From Pseudopyrenochaeta lycopersici (Eukaryota; Ascomycota; Dothideomycetes; Pleosporales; Pseudopyrenochaetaceae), in the NCBI GenBank assembly GCA_003313425.1, contig NHZP01000004.1:992001-1056000 (forward strand): a stretch of 64,000 nt of DNA, read 5' to 3'. Each line of letters starts with the position of its first letter. Within the stretch, counting starts at the first letter, position 1. Below the pieces are notes generated by a model. The model searched no databases. It worked only from the letters and a program-made list of their open reading frames with translations, and had not been told where the DNA came from. The translations under genes were made by a program, and so were the position numbers. This document shows, piece after piece, positions 11,589-21,138 of this stretch.

Positions 11589-12011
11589 ATGCTCTGCCGC
11601 GCGCTCCTCTCCCCTCTCCGGCGCACCCTCTTCGCCCGCCCAGCGCTCCGAACCACGCTCCGCACCCGCTCAAGACATATCCACACGCCCACCTGCAGCT
11701 GTCTGCGACCAAGCCTCCAGAAATTCCAGCAACCAAGCCTCCAGCAGTCGGGGATTCAGGACCTCGTGTCCCGCTTCAATGGACTGAGTGCGACGGGATC
11801 GCCGGTTGGGTTGAGGGCGCAGCAGACAAGAGGCATGAAAGTGCGTAGCTCGGTGAAGAAACTGTGCGATGGGTGCAAGAGCGTTAGGAGGAAGAAGGGC
11901 CGATATGTGTATATCATTTGTAGCAAGAATCCAAAGCACAAGCAGAGGTGAGTCGACTAATTCTGGATTGCATTGTCGACGGGGAACTGACGCGAATATA
12001 GACAAGGATAG
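11589..12011 (+). CDS. RTC6: Mitochondrial large-subunit ribosomal protein bL36m
   Basis: Two exons, 11589-11947 and 12002-12011, give 122 residues. The 54-nt intron (GTGAGT...ATATAG) is removed to give the usual bL36 ending KHKQRQG; the last exon codes only for the end of it. The N-terminal part is Arg/Ser/Leu-rich ([18 protein letters not shown]), fitting a mitochondrial presequence. The mature domain is [20 protein letters not shown] onward, with the zinc-ribbon ligands CDGC, the Cys of [10 protein letters not shown] and its His. This is full length for fungal bL36m. The ATG at 11589 is preferred to an upstream start because it begins directly with the presequence. Confidence 0.93.
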
Positions 12012-12351
12012 ATTTGCAATAACAAAGGGACGATGGACCTCGCAATGAGGATGTACGCTGGCTTAGAAGGGAATACAGAATTCGCTCTCAAAGTGAAGGA
12101 GAAAGAGACGGATGAATTGTATCATATGTATGCATATCCAGCATCAAGGGCGTTTAGACGGTTTACTGCATCGGAGGACACTCAGCTATAACACGACATC
12201 GTCAACAATTCAGATATTTCATGACCTTTGTTAAAACAAGTTCATGTCCAAAGACCATGCCATGTCATCATTACTTTATCGTAACCTTGAGTGTGGTGTC
12301 CGTAACCGTTTTATCCTGCTCGAACGCCATGCCCTAATCAGACCTTATTAC
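12012..12351. other. Convergent 3' intergenic region
   Basis: About 340 bp between the stops of bL36m (plus) and RTC5 (minus). It must contain both polyadenylation regions. No other signal seen. Confidence 0.5.
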
Positions 12352-14312
12352 CTAACCCATACTCCCACCACTCCTACTGTCAGAAATGATCCCTGCCATT
12401 TTAAGCAACTCCCGATCCATCTCTTGATCTCCCGTGCCCAGATTAATCCGTCTCCTGGCCTCTGCCTCACGTTCCTGCCACGCCCACTCCTTCCTCTGCT
12501 GTTCCGCGACCTCATCGCCTCCACATCCCCACACCTCTAGGCTTTCAATCTCAAATCTGTCTTGCCAGTCTTTGTTCTTTCTGCAGGGCAGTTTAGAAGG
12601 GTGGAATGAGCCACCGCCGCCGGAGAGATGCGTAAAGATGCCGAATTCGAGGGCATCGTCGAGATGGAGAGACACTGGGCCTGGGCGGAATATACCTTGG
12701 GAAGAAGTGTGAGATGCAGACTGGGTAGGAATTGGCGTGCCAAGACCCACGCCAGCGGGGTGGGTGGGAGATTTGTTGAAGTATGTGTAATCGTTGCTGA
12801 AGTCTGACGCTTTAAAAACATCATGTGTAGGACTCAGTTGAAACAGGATCGTCGACGAGTCCCCAAAGCAAGACTTCCCAGTGTGTTTCCACTGCGCGGG
12901 TATATACGCTCCATAGATTAGCGTCTGGTTCGACGACTCATCAGATATACTATTCGGATATCGCTTTGGCGGTAGCATATCTTGAAGCGCGCGTTCACGT
13001 GTGCTCGAAGGCGTCGAAGGGAGAAGACAGCCCTTGACTAGGAGGATAGTAGGGGCGCGCCAGTTGAAGACTTGCTTTTCGAAAGAGCCCATGCTGAAGC
13101 CATGTGTATTGCCGCTATAAAGAGAGCGTAGGCGGCGGAAGAGAGTGCTGCCTTTAATGAAAAAGGATAGTTGGCTGAGGATGGTGAGATTGAGGATTTC
13201 GCCCGGCTCGCGCAGGACAGGTTCGGCATTTGCAACCGTTTTGGGTGGGGGTATCACAGGGTGTGTCTCTTTTGTTGGAGATGTGGGATCGGACTTGCGT
13301 TTCGAGAGATCGAAATCCTTTGCGAAGAGAAAGTGCTCAAACAGGGGATTGAGGCCGTTGAAGAGGTTTGGTAGACCTGCGGCGACTACCGTGTTGAATG
13401 TTCGATATGTAACGCCAGGGTGATGCTCAACGCCGAATGAAGATAGGATGACGTTTGCCGTCAGACGCAGATTCTTGATACGGTCGTCCGATAGTTCTGG
13501 CGCAAGTGTCGACAAGCTCTGCTGTGCATCAATCGGCGCAATGAGCAGTAACAGCTCCACTAACTTTAAGAAGTTGTCGGTCGGGATGATCGAGTGATGC
13601 ACGTTCGACTGTTCGCCTTGTTTGAAAACGTCAATAGCATCCATTGAATCAAGTGCTGCCAGGACCAGCTCGTCATCTTCTTCCTCCTCAACTCCCTCAT
13701 CTCCATCGTCAGGCGCATCAATTGTAAACCCAAGACTGCTGCTGCCTCCCTCTGTTCCAGCCGGTCTCTCGCCCACCCTCTCCTTCTCTTTGTCCTCTAT
13801 ACCTGACCGAATCCCATTGTCATATATCGCCAGGCTTCTGTATATCTCCCGCAACCATATCTCGCGGCCTCTCTTCTTTAGAACCGCGCCATACCTCTCG
13901 GTGAGGATGGTAACAACCTTTAACAACGCCTCATGCGTAAGGATAGCTGGCGCTTGGCTCGGTAACGGAAATGCGCCAAGGTAGCTAGCCATCTGAAAGA
14001 CAACTGAGCCCACCCCCAGCGCATCCGGCAGCTCGAGGAAGCGACATAGTGTTGCCTCACTCCAATATCGAACACCCGACTCAGTGTCGGCTAGTGAGCG
14101 GAAGACGGAGTTGAAGCAGTAAAGCTCGAGAGGTGTGTAGCTCTTTTGGGCGAAACGTTGAGCTAGGGTCTGCGAGAGCTGTTCTGACCGATGTTAGCAT
14201 GTGACATCGAAAGTTGCCTGATGTGCGTCTTCTAAACCGAGCAAAGATGTAAGGTCTGAGATTGCGCACCGAGAGTCAAATGCGGAGCTTCCTGCGAGGA
14301 GCCTTGACCCAT
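12352..14312 (-). CDS. RTC5: Rtc5, TLD-domain protein (restriction of telomere capping protein 5)
   Basis: Two exons, 14312-14270 and 14183-12352, give 624 residues. The 86-nt intron begins GTGCGC and ends GCTAAC...TCAG, a textbook branch point. It joins [14 protein letters not shown] to [11 protein letters not shown], matching the myristoylation-like MGxGxS start of Rtc5 proteins. The N-terminal half ([37 protein letters not shown]) is typical of Rtc5. The C-terminal half is the TLD domain, with [28 protein letters not shown] and [13 protein letters not shown]. An acidic, Gly/Ser-rich linker separates the N-terminal blocks. Yeast Rtc5 is linked to V-ATPase disassembly at the vacuole, as for other TLD proteins. 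An Ala/Arg/Glu-rich helix ([20 protein letters not shown]) closes the protein. Confidence 0.93.
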
Positions 14313-14739
14313 ATTCGCGATTCGCCGTCCAGAAAATGCTGCGTGACACAGTTGAGAAGTTGTCGCATGGCTTGGTGGTTCGTTGTGGGGATGACGTGCA
14401 TGTGGGTTAACGCCGACATGAGCCGATTTAGTCGCGACGCGCTCCGGACTCCCATCACGTACATACTAGTCAAGCCAACACAGATTTCATGATTGCTACT
14501 TTCTTGTATGTAGACACAATACTTTTCTAGCGAGCCAGAATAACCTCGAGCGCGGATTAACGTATATAGTTTGGGTCGTTCCCATGGAGGCTGTTCATAT
14601 CTCATTCTACGTTCTTCAGCCATGAACAAATGCTGCTTGTTTCTGCTCAAATAATTCAAGGCAAGAACAACGCCGCTCTCAACGCAATCTCTCATAGCCC
14701 ATATCATTCTTTGTCTGCCTGCCCCCCAAATATGGCCTT
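14313..14739. other. Intergenic region upstream of RTC5
   Basis: 427 bp between the start of RTC5 and the stop of the E2-like gene. A minus-strand frame at 14276-14743 fills it but overlaps RTC5 exon 1 and shows no family motif; I take it as chance. It holds the RTC5 promoter. Confidence 0.5.
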
Positions 14740-17574
14740 TCATAGATAGCTCCTGCGACCTCCACGGCTGATACCCTGGTACCCTCTGCCTCCCGGCATT
14801 GCGGTTCCTCCTTGCTCTCGCAAATCTGCGGGAAATAGGTTCGGCGGCGCATTGCTAAAAGGACTGTGCATGTCTCCCATTAGCTGAGCGGGTCCGCCAC
14901 GACCACCTGTAGCTGATCTCGTGTCGTACCTGATCTGACTCTCGGAAGAACCTCCCAAAAGGAAACCTCCACGATTATTTGAAGCTCCAGAAGGTATATT
15001 CTCGCCAGGCTGTCTGTTTTCACTACCAAGGATGCGGCCTAGACCCCAAAAGCCTCCTCGACCTTGGGGACCAGAGTTTGACGATGGGAAGGGGGTTTGT
15101 ATAGCACTATAGGGTGGCGGTGGTCCCAGTGGTGGTGGTATCAAGGAACTTGATGGCATAGGGTACGACATTAGGGGTTGTGGCATTGGAGGGCGCGGCA
15201 CAGCAGGTTTCGAAATGCTCTGAACGACTTTAGTTGCCCCGAATTTCTGCAGCGCTATCTGCAATCGAGGGAGCAGTGATGAAATATCACCTTTCTCCGG
15301 CCCCGATGCAAGCACATTACTCATACTGGGCATGTCAAAATCGAAGTCCTCAAGGCCATCATACCTAGGACGACCCGCTTGTGTGGTAAATTTTGTCTTA
15401 GCCCAGTCATTGGTGGTCTGGAGAATCTGGTTCGCGTTTGCTTTAAAGTGGTGGTCGACCACAGCTTGCCATAACTGTGGAGGTCTATCCAGCCAGGTCA
15501 GCATCGCGTATCGTACTGTGTGCTCGCGAATCAGCTGATTGTAGGCGACTGCAGGAGAGTGACCGGAGCCTCGATGGTAAGAAGCCTCACGGCCAGGCTC
15601 GTTGTACCACGGCTCTTCACAGAGAATCATTGCTTGGAGGGAGATCACGACTTGGAGGAGCGTCGACTCGCCCGGCTTCCATGGCTCTCCTTGCCAGGTA
15701 CCGAGCAAAGACAGACATACTTTTCCATCCGCGTACAGGTTTGGATTGATTGATATTCGTCCCCCTCCAGTCCCCTTGAAAGACACTGAGGGAGGTTTGT
15801 TGGGGTAGCTTGAGTCACAGAAGAAGTCGAACTCGAAGATTCCGTTCTCATAAGGTGTTCCGCTCGGACCGATGATAGCCACCTTCAAAATGTCCAGTCG
15901 ATTTTCGCAATATCGAACGAAAATACCAGGAGGAAGACCCGTTTTCAACGTCGTAATCTCCGTAATCAAGCGCTTGATCCGGCCAGGAGGAGAAAATGTC
16001 AACGACTTAGCAACTGAAGCATACTTGTGGGTTTTCAGAATCTGATCGTCTGGTACATCACTGATGGTGAGATCCGCCGTGCATGTTGCGGCGTTGGACT
16101 GGGACTTGCTGCTAGTGTATGCGAGAATATGTTGCGAGAGCTCCGATATCTGATGGCAAAGTAAAAGCATATTCTGACCATCTTCAGTGCGAAAATCGTT
16201 CTCATTACTCTTAGCGCTCTGGAGCACTAAGACACTCTGGGTATTGAGATTGCGGAGGTTGTCTGCGAGAGATGAGGCAATCTCCTTTGACTCTTCCGTG
16301 ATACTATGAAAGGATAGCGTCAGGAGGTTGATCGTATCAGGCTGTACTGGGCGTTCGCTAAACAGCGTCCGATTTGCCATAACGTGCATACCAATGGTCT
16401 GAAGGAAGCTTAAAAGTGCATGATAGAGCTGTCTCCGCTTCGTAGCATCATCTAAAGAGTCGTTACGCAAGAGCTCAGCACAATATTTGAGGATCTTGCT
16501 ATTAACAAGCATGTCAGTCACAGCCTCAGGAGGATCAATATCGAAGCCAGCATCCCGGTCTAAGGATGGAAGCAAATCTTTCAAGAGCTCCAAGATTATT
16601 ATGTTGAAATTGTCTTCAGCCTGTTGCGCGCTTTCCGCCTTAGATTTGCCGTCATGCTTGGGAAATCTGACGCTTGGATTTAAAGTATGGCGTTTGCCCT
16701 TGTAGTACAACGGGTTTGGGTTGTCAAGGTAATCTCCAGACTCTTCATAGTGCACAGTGTTGCTGCCATAACCCATACCACTTGGCATTGAGCTGGTTGA
16801 GTATCGATGACTGCCGCCAAAGCCTACGCCAACTCGGGTTTTCTTGTTCGTCTTTGCCTTGCTAAGATCCTGATTTTGTGGTATTGGGTGTTCCTTGATT
16901 GCAACTTTCGCTTTTGTCTTGGCTGCGCAAAAGTGATTATCGAATCCGCAGAGAAGAATCCAAATCAAGAATGTGCGACCACCTGCACAGCACCAGGAGA
17001 TTTGCTTCCCGCCATAGCTTACCGTGGACGGCTTCACGAAGGCCTCCGGAGTGCACGCAAAACAGAACGATGTCAAACAACTCCTGCACTTCATCCATGA
17101 TGATAAGGGCCCATTGCCACTGAGCCAGTTCTGAAAGGTGTCGTTGATGTCAAGCTCCGATCGAAACAGCTGCTCACCACATTTGCATCTGCTTGACCTC
17201 AAATAGGTCATGAAATCAGCAAATCCCCCCAACTTTGTTTCCAAAGGTTTCTCTGAATGGTACTGAACGACTCGAGAGTTGTTGCTGAATCCCCATATGG
17301 GCGTTCCAGAAGGCAGTATAGCTGACGTGGCCCAGGCGGTTTCATCAGGGGGTACAAGATGATGGTCTTCTGCGGCCTGTACTTCGTTGTCATACTGGAT
17401 TTGCATTGCTAGTGCGAATTCAGCATCGGCATCGTAGTCAGATTGATGGGTTGGAGGCACGAGTTGCTCGTCATTCCACTCAGCAGACATCTTTAAGGCG
17501 AGCTGATAATCAGCGTCCTCATCATGGCCCAAGCTCGGGGACCTTGATCGGCGAGGATAATAGTAATTTGACAT
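14740..17574 (-). CDS. Large UBE2O-like ubiquitin-conjugating (E2) enzyme with UIM-like and Cys-rich N-terminus
   Basis: Single-exon protein of 944 residues. A UBC fold lies at about 528-680: KRLITEI, PYENGIFEFDFFCDSSYPNKPP, and the active site DGKVCLSLLGTWQGEPW with Cys620. This extended form is typical of large E2 or hybrid E2/E3 enzymes such as UBE2O and BIRC6. Two short UIM-like motifs near the N-terminus (DYQLALKMS at 22-30 and AEFALAMQIQ at 51-60) could bind ubiquitin. Cys pairs at 130/132, 163/166, 171/174 and 195/196 suggest a zinc-binding module. The central 320-500 region is helical, and the last 170 residues are Pro/Gly-rich and disordered. The role is inferred to be transfer of ubiquitin without a separate E3; the substrates are unknown. 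Confidence 0.88.
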   Translation of the reverse strand: MSNYYYPRRSRSPSLGHDEDADYQLALKMSAEWNDEQLVPPTHQSDYDADAEFALAMQIQYDNEVQAAEDHHLVPPDETAWATSAILPSGTPIWGFSNNSRVVQYHSEKPLETKLGGFADFMTYLRSSRCKCGEQLFRSELDINDTFQNWLSGNGPLSSWMKCRSCLTSFCFACTPEAFVKPSTVSYGGKQISWCCAGGRTFLIWILLCGFDNHFCAAKTKAKVAIKEHPIPQNQDLSKAKTNKKTRVGVGFGGSHRYSTSSMPSGMGYGSNTVHYEESGDYLDNPNPLYYKGKRHTLNPSVRFPKHDGKSKAESAQQAEDNFNIIILELLKDLLPSLDRDAGFDIDPPEAVTDMLVNSKILKYCAELLRNDSLDDATKRRQLYHALLSFLQTIGMHVMANRTLFSERPVQPDTINLLTLSFHSITEESKEIASSLADNLRNLNTQSVLVLQSAKSNENDFRTEDGQNMLLLCHQISELSQHILAYTSSKSQSNAATCTADLTISDVPDDQILKTHKYASVAKSLTFSPPGRIKRLITEITTLKTGLPPGIFVRYCENRLDILKVAIIGPSGTPYENGIFEFDFFCDSSYPNKPPSVSFKGTGGGRISINPNLYADGKVCLSLLGTWQGEPWKPGESTLLQVVISLQAMILCEEPWYNEPGREASYHRGSGHSPAVAYNQLIREHTVRYAMLTWLDRPPQLWQAVVDHHFKANANQILQTTNDWAKTKFTTQAGRPRYDGLEDFDFDMPSMSNVLASGPEKGDISSLLPRLQIALQKFGATKVVQSISKPAVPRPPMPQPLMSYPMPSSSLIPPPLGPPPPYSAIQTPFPSSNSGPQGRGGFWGLGRILGSENRQPGENIPSGASNNRGGFLLGGSSESQIRYDTRSATGGRGGPAQLMGDMHSPFSNAPPNLFPADLREQGGTAMPGGRGYQGISRGGRRSYL

Positions 17575-18474
17575 GATGAATTGAGATCTCAGTATTTATT
17601 TTCACTGGAATCTTTGACGACAATGAATGGATCCGTAAGGCTGGAGGTGCTCAAGCAGTCGTGTGGTCGCTGGATGCGGCTGAGCGTGCCTTCGTTTGGT
17701 GGTCGATAGATTCACCAGTGGCAGAGGCAGGAAGTAAGAGATTGAGGTGAGAGATTGGAAAGCGCTGGTGGGTCTTATGAACGTAATGGTGTGGAGGGCC
17801 TTGTCCTTTCGTTCAGCATGCGCAGTTCTTCCACGGTCCCGTGCAAGGCTGAGGTCCGGTGTGCATAGTGAATGGCGGGGTACGGCTGGAATGAGCGAGA
17901 AGAGAACCGTGCAAAGGCTGTGAAGCTCTGCGCTGAAGAGAGACAGAGAGTGAAACTAGTAATGTGGCGTGCAGCTTCGATCGTATAGAAAGCAGCGTCG
18001 AGGATTGAAAGTTGCGAGATTCATCGATAGTTGCATTTCACATACCCAATGAGATCGTCACACCAACCAATGAGGCTGATGCATGTGCAGCCCGTCACTG
18101 GCAGAACTGTCGACACCTGAGGAAGGAAAGCAAGCGTGACGCGGTTGCCTAGCGTTCACTCCTCACTTTGAGCCAATTAGGATAGCTCACCTCGCCTTGT
18201 TCTTCGTAATACTCAACCACCTCAGCAATCGTAGTAAGCACAAATTGAAAGATAAAAACGATCCATCAAGCATCGAAGGAACGCAGACATCGTATGCCCC
18301 AACCAAGATATTTCTCGTCGCCCTCCGCCTGGGCATAAACAAAGCTATATTGTATACGGTGCCATCCGCCGCAGCGACTTTTGTGTTCCATTTTCCTTGT
18401 GAAGATATTTATCCTAGATCAAAGTCTGTGTATTCCTTCTCAGGTCTTGATTCAATCCTGATCCTTGAACGCTA
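17575..18474. other. Intergenic region upstream of the E2-like gene
   Basis: 900 bp holding the promoter of the E2-like gene and the 3' region of NMT1. The plus-strand frame at 18197-18523 runs into the antisense of NMT1 exon 3 and is rejected. No other feature seen. Confidence 0.5.
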
Positions 18475-20255
18475 TTACAGCATTGTTAGACCAATGCCAC
18501 CCATATGCTTCACACTCGACTGATTCCTTTGATCAATTCCACCAGGAATAGGGGCCGCTCGGTAATTGTAGAAGTAGTAATGTAGAGAACCGTCACCAGC
18601 ACCGAACCGTTGTTCTTCCAGGAAGAGAGGATTATCCAGCAGCGTGAGAGCGTTGAATACGTCGAAATCAGCCTGCCAGAATTAGTATTTTGATCACAGA
18701 AAACAGATTCATTAGCTTACCTTTTTGGCCAAAATCAACGCATCCTTCATCAGCAGGTTGAGTCGTTGCTTCAGCTTCACATTGTCCTTTTCCTTCTCAA
18801 ACGCGACTTCGGTAGCATAGTAGAAAAGATACGCCGCCTTGATTGTGCTGTGCTTCTTATGCCCAATCACTGTACTCTCAAGGTTGTAGAACGAGAAATA
18901 ATCCGTGATTTTATGCGAGTCTGGATCTTCAACAACATAGCTCCAGACGACCTGCTCCTTCGGCTTGTCCTTCGGAAAGATCCAGTGCTCAAACTCGGTC
19001 TTGTCGAAGACTTGCGCCATATCCATGCGTTCAAGATATCTCTTGAGCAAGCCAAGCGATGCATCAACGTCTTTTGCTTGCATCTCGCGCAACCCTGGCG
19101 TAGTTGTAGTATCTGGCAATTTGTACCGTATTATCTGGCGTTGCTTTGTGCTGCCATGGGGAAGTGGGGAGAAGCCAACGTCATACAGCTTCTCCCAGTT
19201 GATAGCGCGGTGAAAGTAGCGGGCTGTTGAAACGGGTGTGGGAAGGAGTGAGCCAACGGTATATACAGCTTGAAAGGTACCTTCCACGTAACAGCGGCGA
19301 GTGATTTCTTTGATAAGAACAGGTGCTAATCGCTTTGAGCGAAGCTTCTTGTGGACGCAGAGAAAATTGACTTCAGAGCAGTTAAGCACGTTTTCGCGAA
19401 CTCGCAGTTGTATCGGAATGCCTGAGATGAATGCGACGAGCTTGCCTGAGGCAGTTGCGCGGACACCGACATGCCACTCCTTCTTCCAGCCGGGTGCTTT
19501 GAGGGCCCTACAACTGTTAACTTGCACACTATAGTATTCTATGCTTTTGCCGCATACCAGTTCAAAAAAGATGGCGAGTATTTGAAACGGAAAGTCGCAT
19601 CCTTGTCCTCAACATAGTGATTTGTGAGCAGCTCATACACTTCATCTAGTTGCTTCTCATCCTCCAGATCCATCGTCACCCACTCAAAACCTGGATACAT
19701 AGGGCTCGGCTTCTTGTCCACATCCTCAATATTGATCTCCTTGATTGGGCCATCCTTTATCTTCTCCTTGTTCGCCATCTCTTCGAAGCTTGGTACTGGT
19801 TGAGTCTTCCAGAACGCGTGGCTCGCCATATCCTTCGCGTTCTTGCCTTGCGGTGCCAGGCCGGTCAACATCTCGTTGATGTTGAGCCCCCTGATCATTT
19901 GCTCCAGATCGCCTTTATTCTTCGCCTTACCCAAGAGTTCGTTCTTCAACGCGGGATTGGCGTCGAGTAGCTGGCTCATTTGGTCCTTGCTTAGGTGTCC
20001 TCCCGCTGGCGAGTTTGTGTCCTTGATCGCGGGTTCCTTTCCTTTGCCCGTAAGGGCGTCTTTTATTTTCCGCTTCTTGCTCTTCTTTTTCTTTTCTGCC
20101 GCGTCCTCAGCCCCTTCTAATGTTTCGGTCGCGTCATCGGCACTCTCGTCGGCGGATTCGACATCTGCCTGCTGCGTGCTGGATTCGGTAACAGCTTCAG
20201 CAGCCGCTTCGGCAGTGGTTCCAGGGTCCGAGATTTTGGAGGCTTCTTGGGGCAT
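18475..20255 (-). CDS. NMT1: Glycylpeptide N-tetradecanoyltransferase (N-myristoyltransferase)
   Basis: Three exons, 20255-19558, 19507-18721 and 18672-18475, give 560 residues. Intron 1 (50 nt, GTATGC...TTGTAG) sits inside [15 protein letters not shown]. Intron 2 (48 nt, GTAAGC...TGGCAG) leads into [20 protein letters not shown]. The enzyme moves myristate from myristoyl-CoA to N-terminal Gly of target proteins. Visible hallmarks are [23 protein letters not shown], the acyl-CoA-binding block [20 protein letters not shown] and the C-terminal ending GGIGLTML, whose last Leu carboxylate is the catalytic base in this family. The N-terminus has the usual Lys-rich ribosome-association stretch (KKKKSKKRK) after an acidic Ser/Ala/Glu region. 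All family blocks are present, so the gene looks intact. Confidence 0.96.
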
Positions 20256-21138
20256 GATTGGAGAATATATTGTGGGATGATTGCGGTTGCGAAGTGATTG
20301 CTATTTCTACGTTGTTCTGAGCTCTGCTAGGAACTGGTAATTCAAGGTGGGGCTGGAGGGGCAGATGCATCCGGCTATACCTGCCTTGCGCCACTGTTCA
20401 TAATCTACATTTTCTTTGCAGTGCATTGGCAAAGGACCAATTTTGGCTATGGCCTTTCTTCACCCTTATTCAATGGTTGCATATGCTATGGGTTCGATGC
20501 TTTTGTTTATATCATAAGTTTACGAGTGTTTGGAGGGAGATTACTGGTACGTTGTCGCCACAAAGAAGAACTTCAACATACGGCTTCTGGTTTAATTTTG
20601 ACGACTTTGTGCTACGTTCTTTCGTCCAATCGATGCACAGTGATCGATATCGTGTTAAAGAAAATTGAAAGGTATAATTGGTATCCTCGAACGAATTCAT
20701 AGAATACCTGCAGTCAGATGGTGCTGCCAAGGCACAAGAACGATACCATATAATCCCAAAGTACCAAACAAGTAGCAGTCTTAATCACCAAGAAAAATCG
20801 CCATATATCGGAAGGGGTGTTCGTTTCTCATAGTAATTTTTTACGATTATGTGATGTCTGTCGGTAGGCGCTCGTGGGTGCACATTTGTGCTTTCTACGG
20901 TGGCGAACCAAATGCCGTCTTCTACTGTATGAATCACCTTGAATTGGCTTGATCTCGATAGACTCTGTCGCAGCGTTGTAATAGGCGTATGCACTGTCTT
21001 GAATGTAGCGGAAGCCATACTTCTCGAGATTCTGCTTAAAGCCTTGCTCAAAGCGCATGTCTCACATAGCACACCAAATTCGTACAATAAATTTGCAGCA
21101 AAGGTGGGGTCTTATACTAGTGTTCTTTGAACTCTGTA
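20256..21138. other. Intergenic region between NMT1 and the NLR-like gene
   Basis: Contains the NMT1 promoter and a broken ORF pair at 20785-21087 (listed separately). The plus-strand frames at 20421-20702 overlap each other and show no motif. Confidence 0.5.
20785..21087 (-). pseudogene. Possible frameshifted ORF remnant just 3' of the NLR-like gene
   Basis: Two overlapping minus-strand frames look protein-like in turn. From 21058, MRFEQGFKQNLEKYGFRY continues sensibly to about 20940, where it loses sense. In the next frame, FKVIHTVEDGIWFATVES runs on to a stop at 20785. No intron of normal size can join them, so this may be an old small gene broken by an indel. The family is not recognised, and chance coding appearance is quite possible. 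Confidence 0.25.

Noticed and set aside
14276..14743. Minus-strand frame of 155 residues upstream of RTC5
   Set aside because: It overlaps RTC5 exon 1 in another frame and has no motif; more likely leader sequence.
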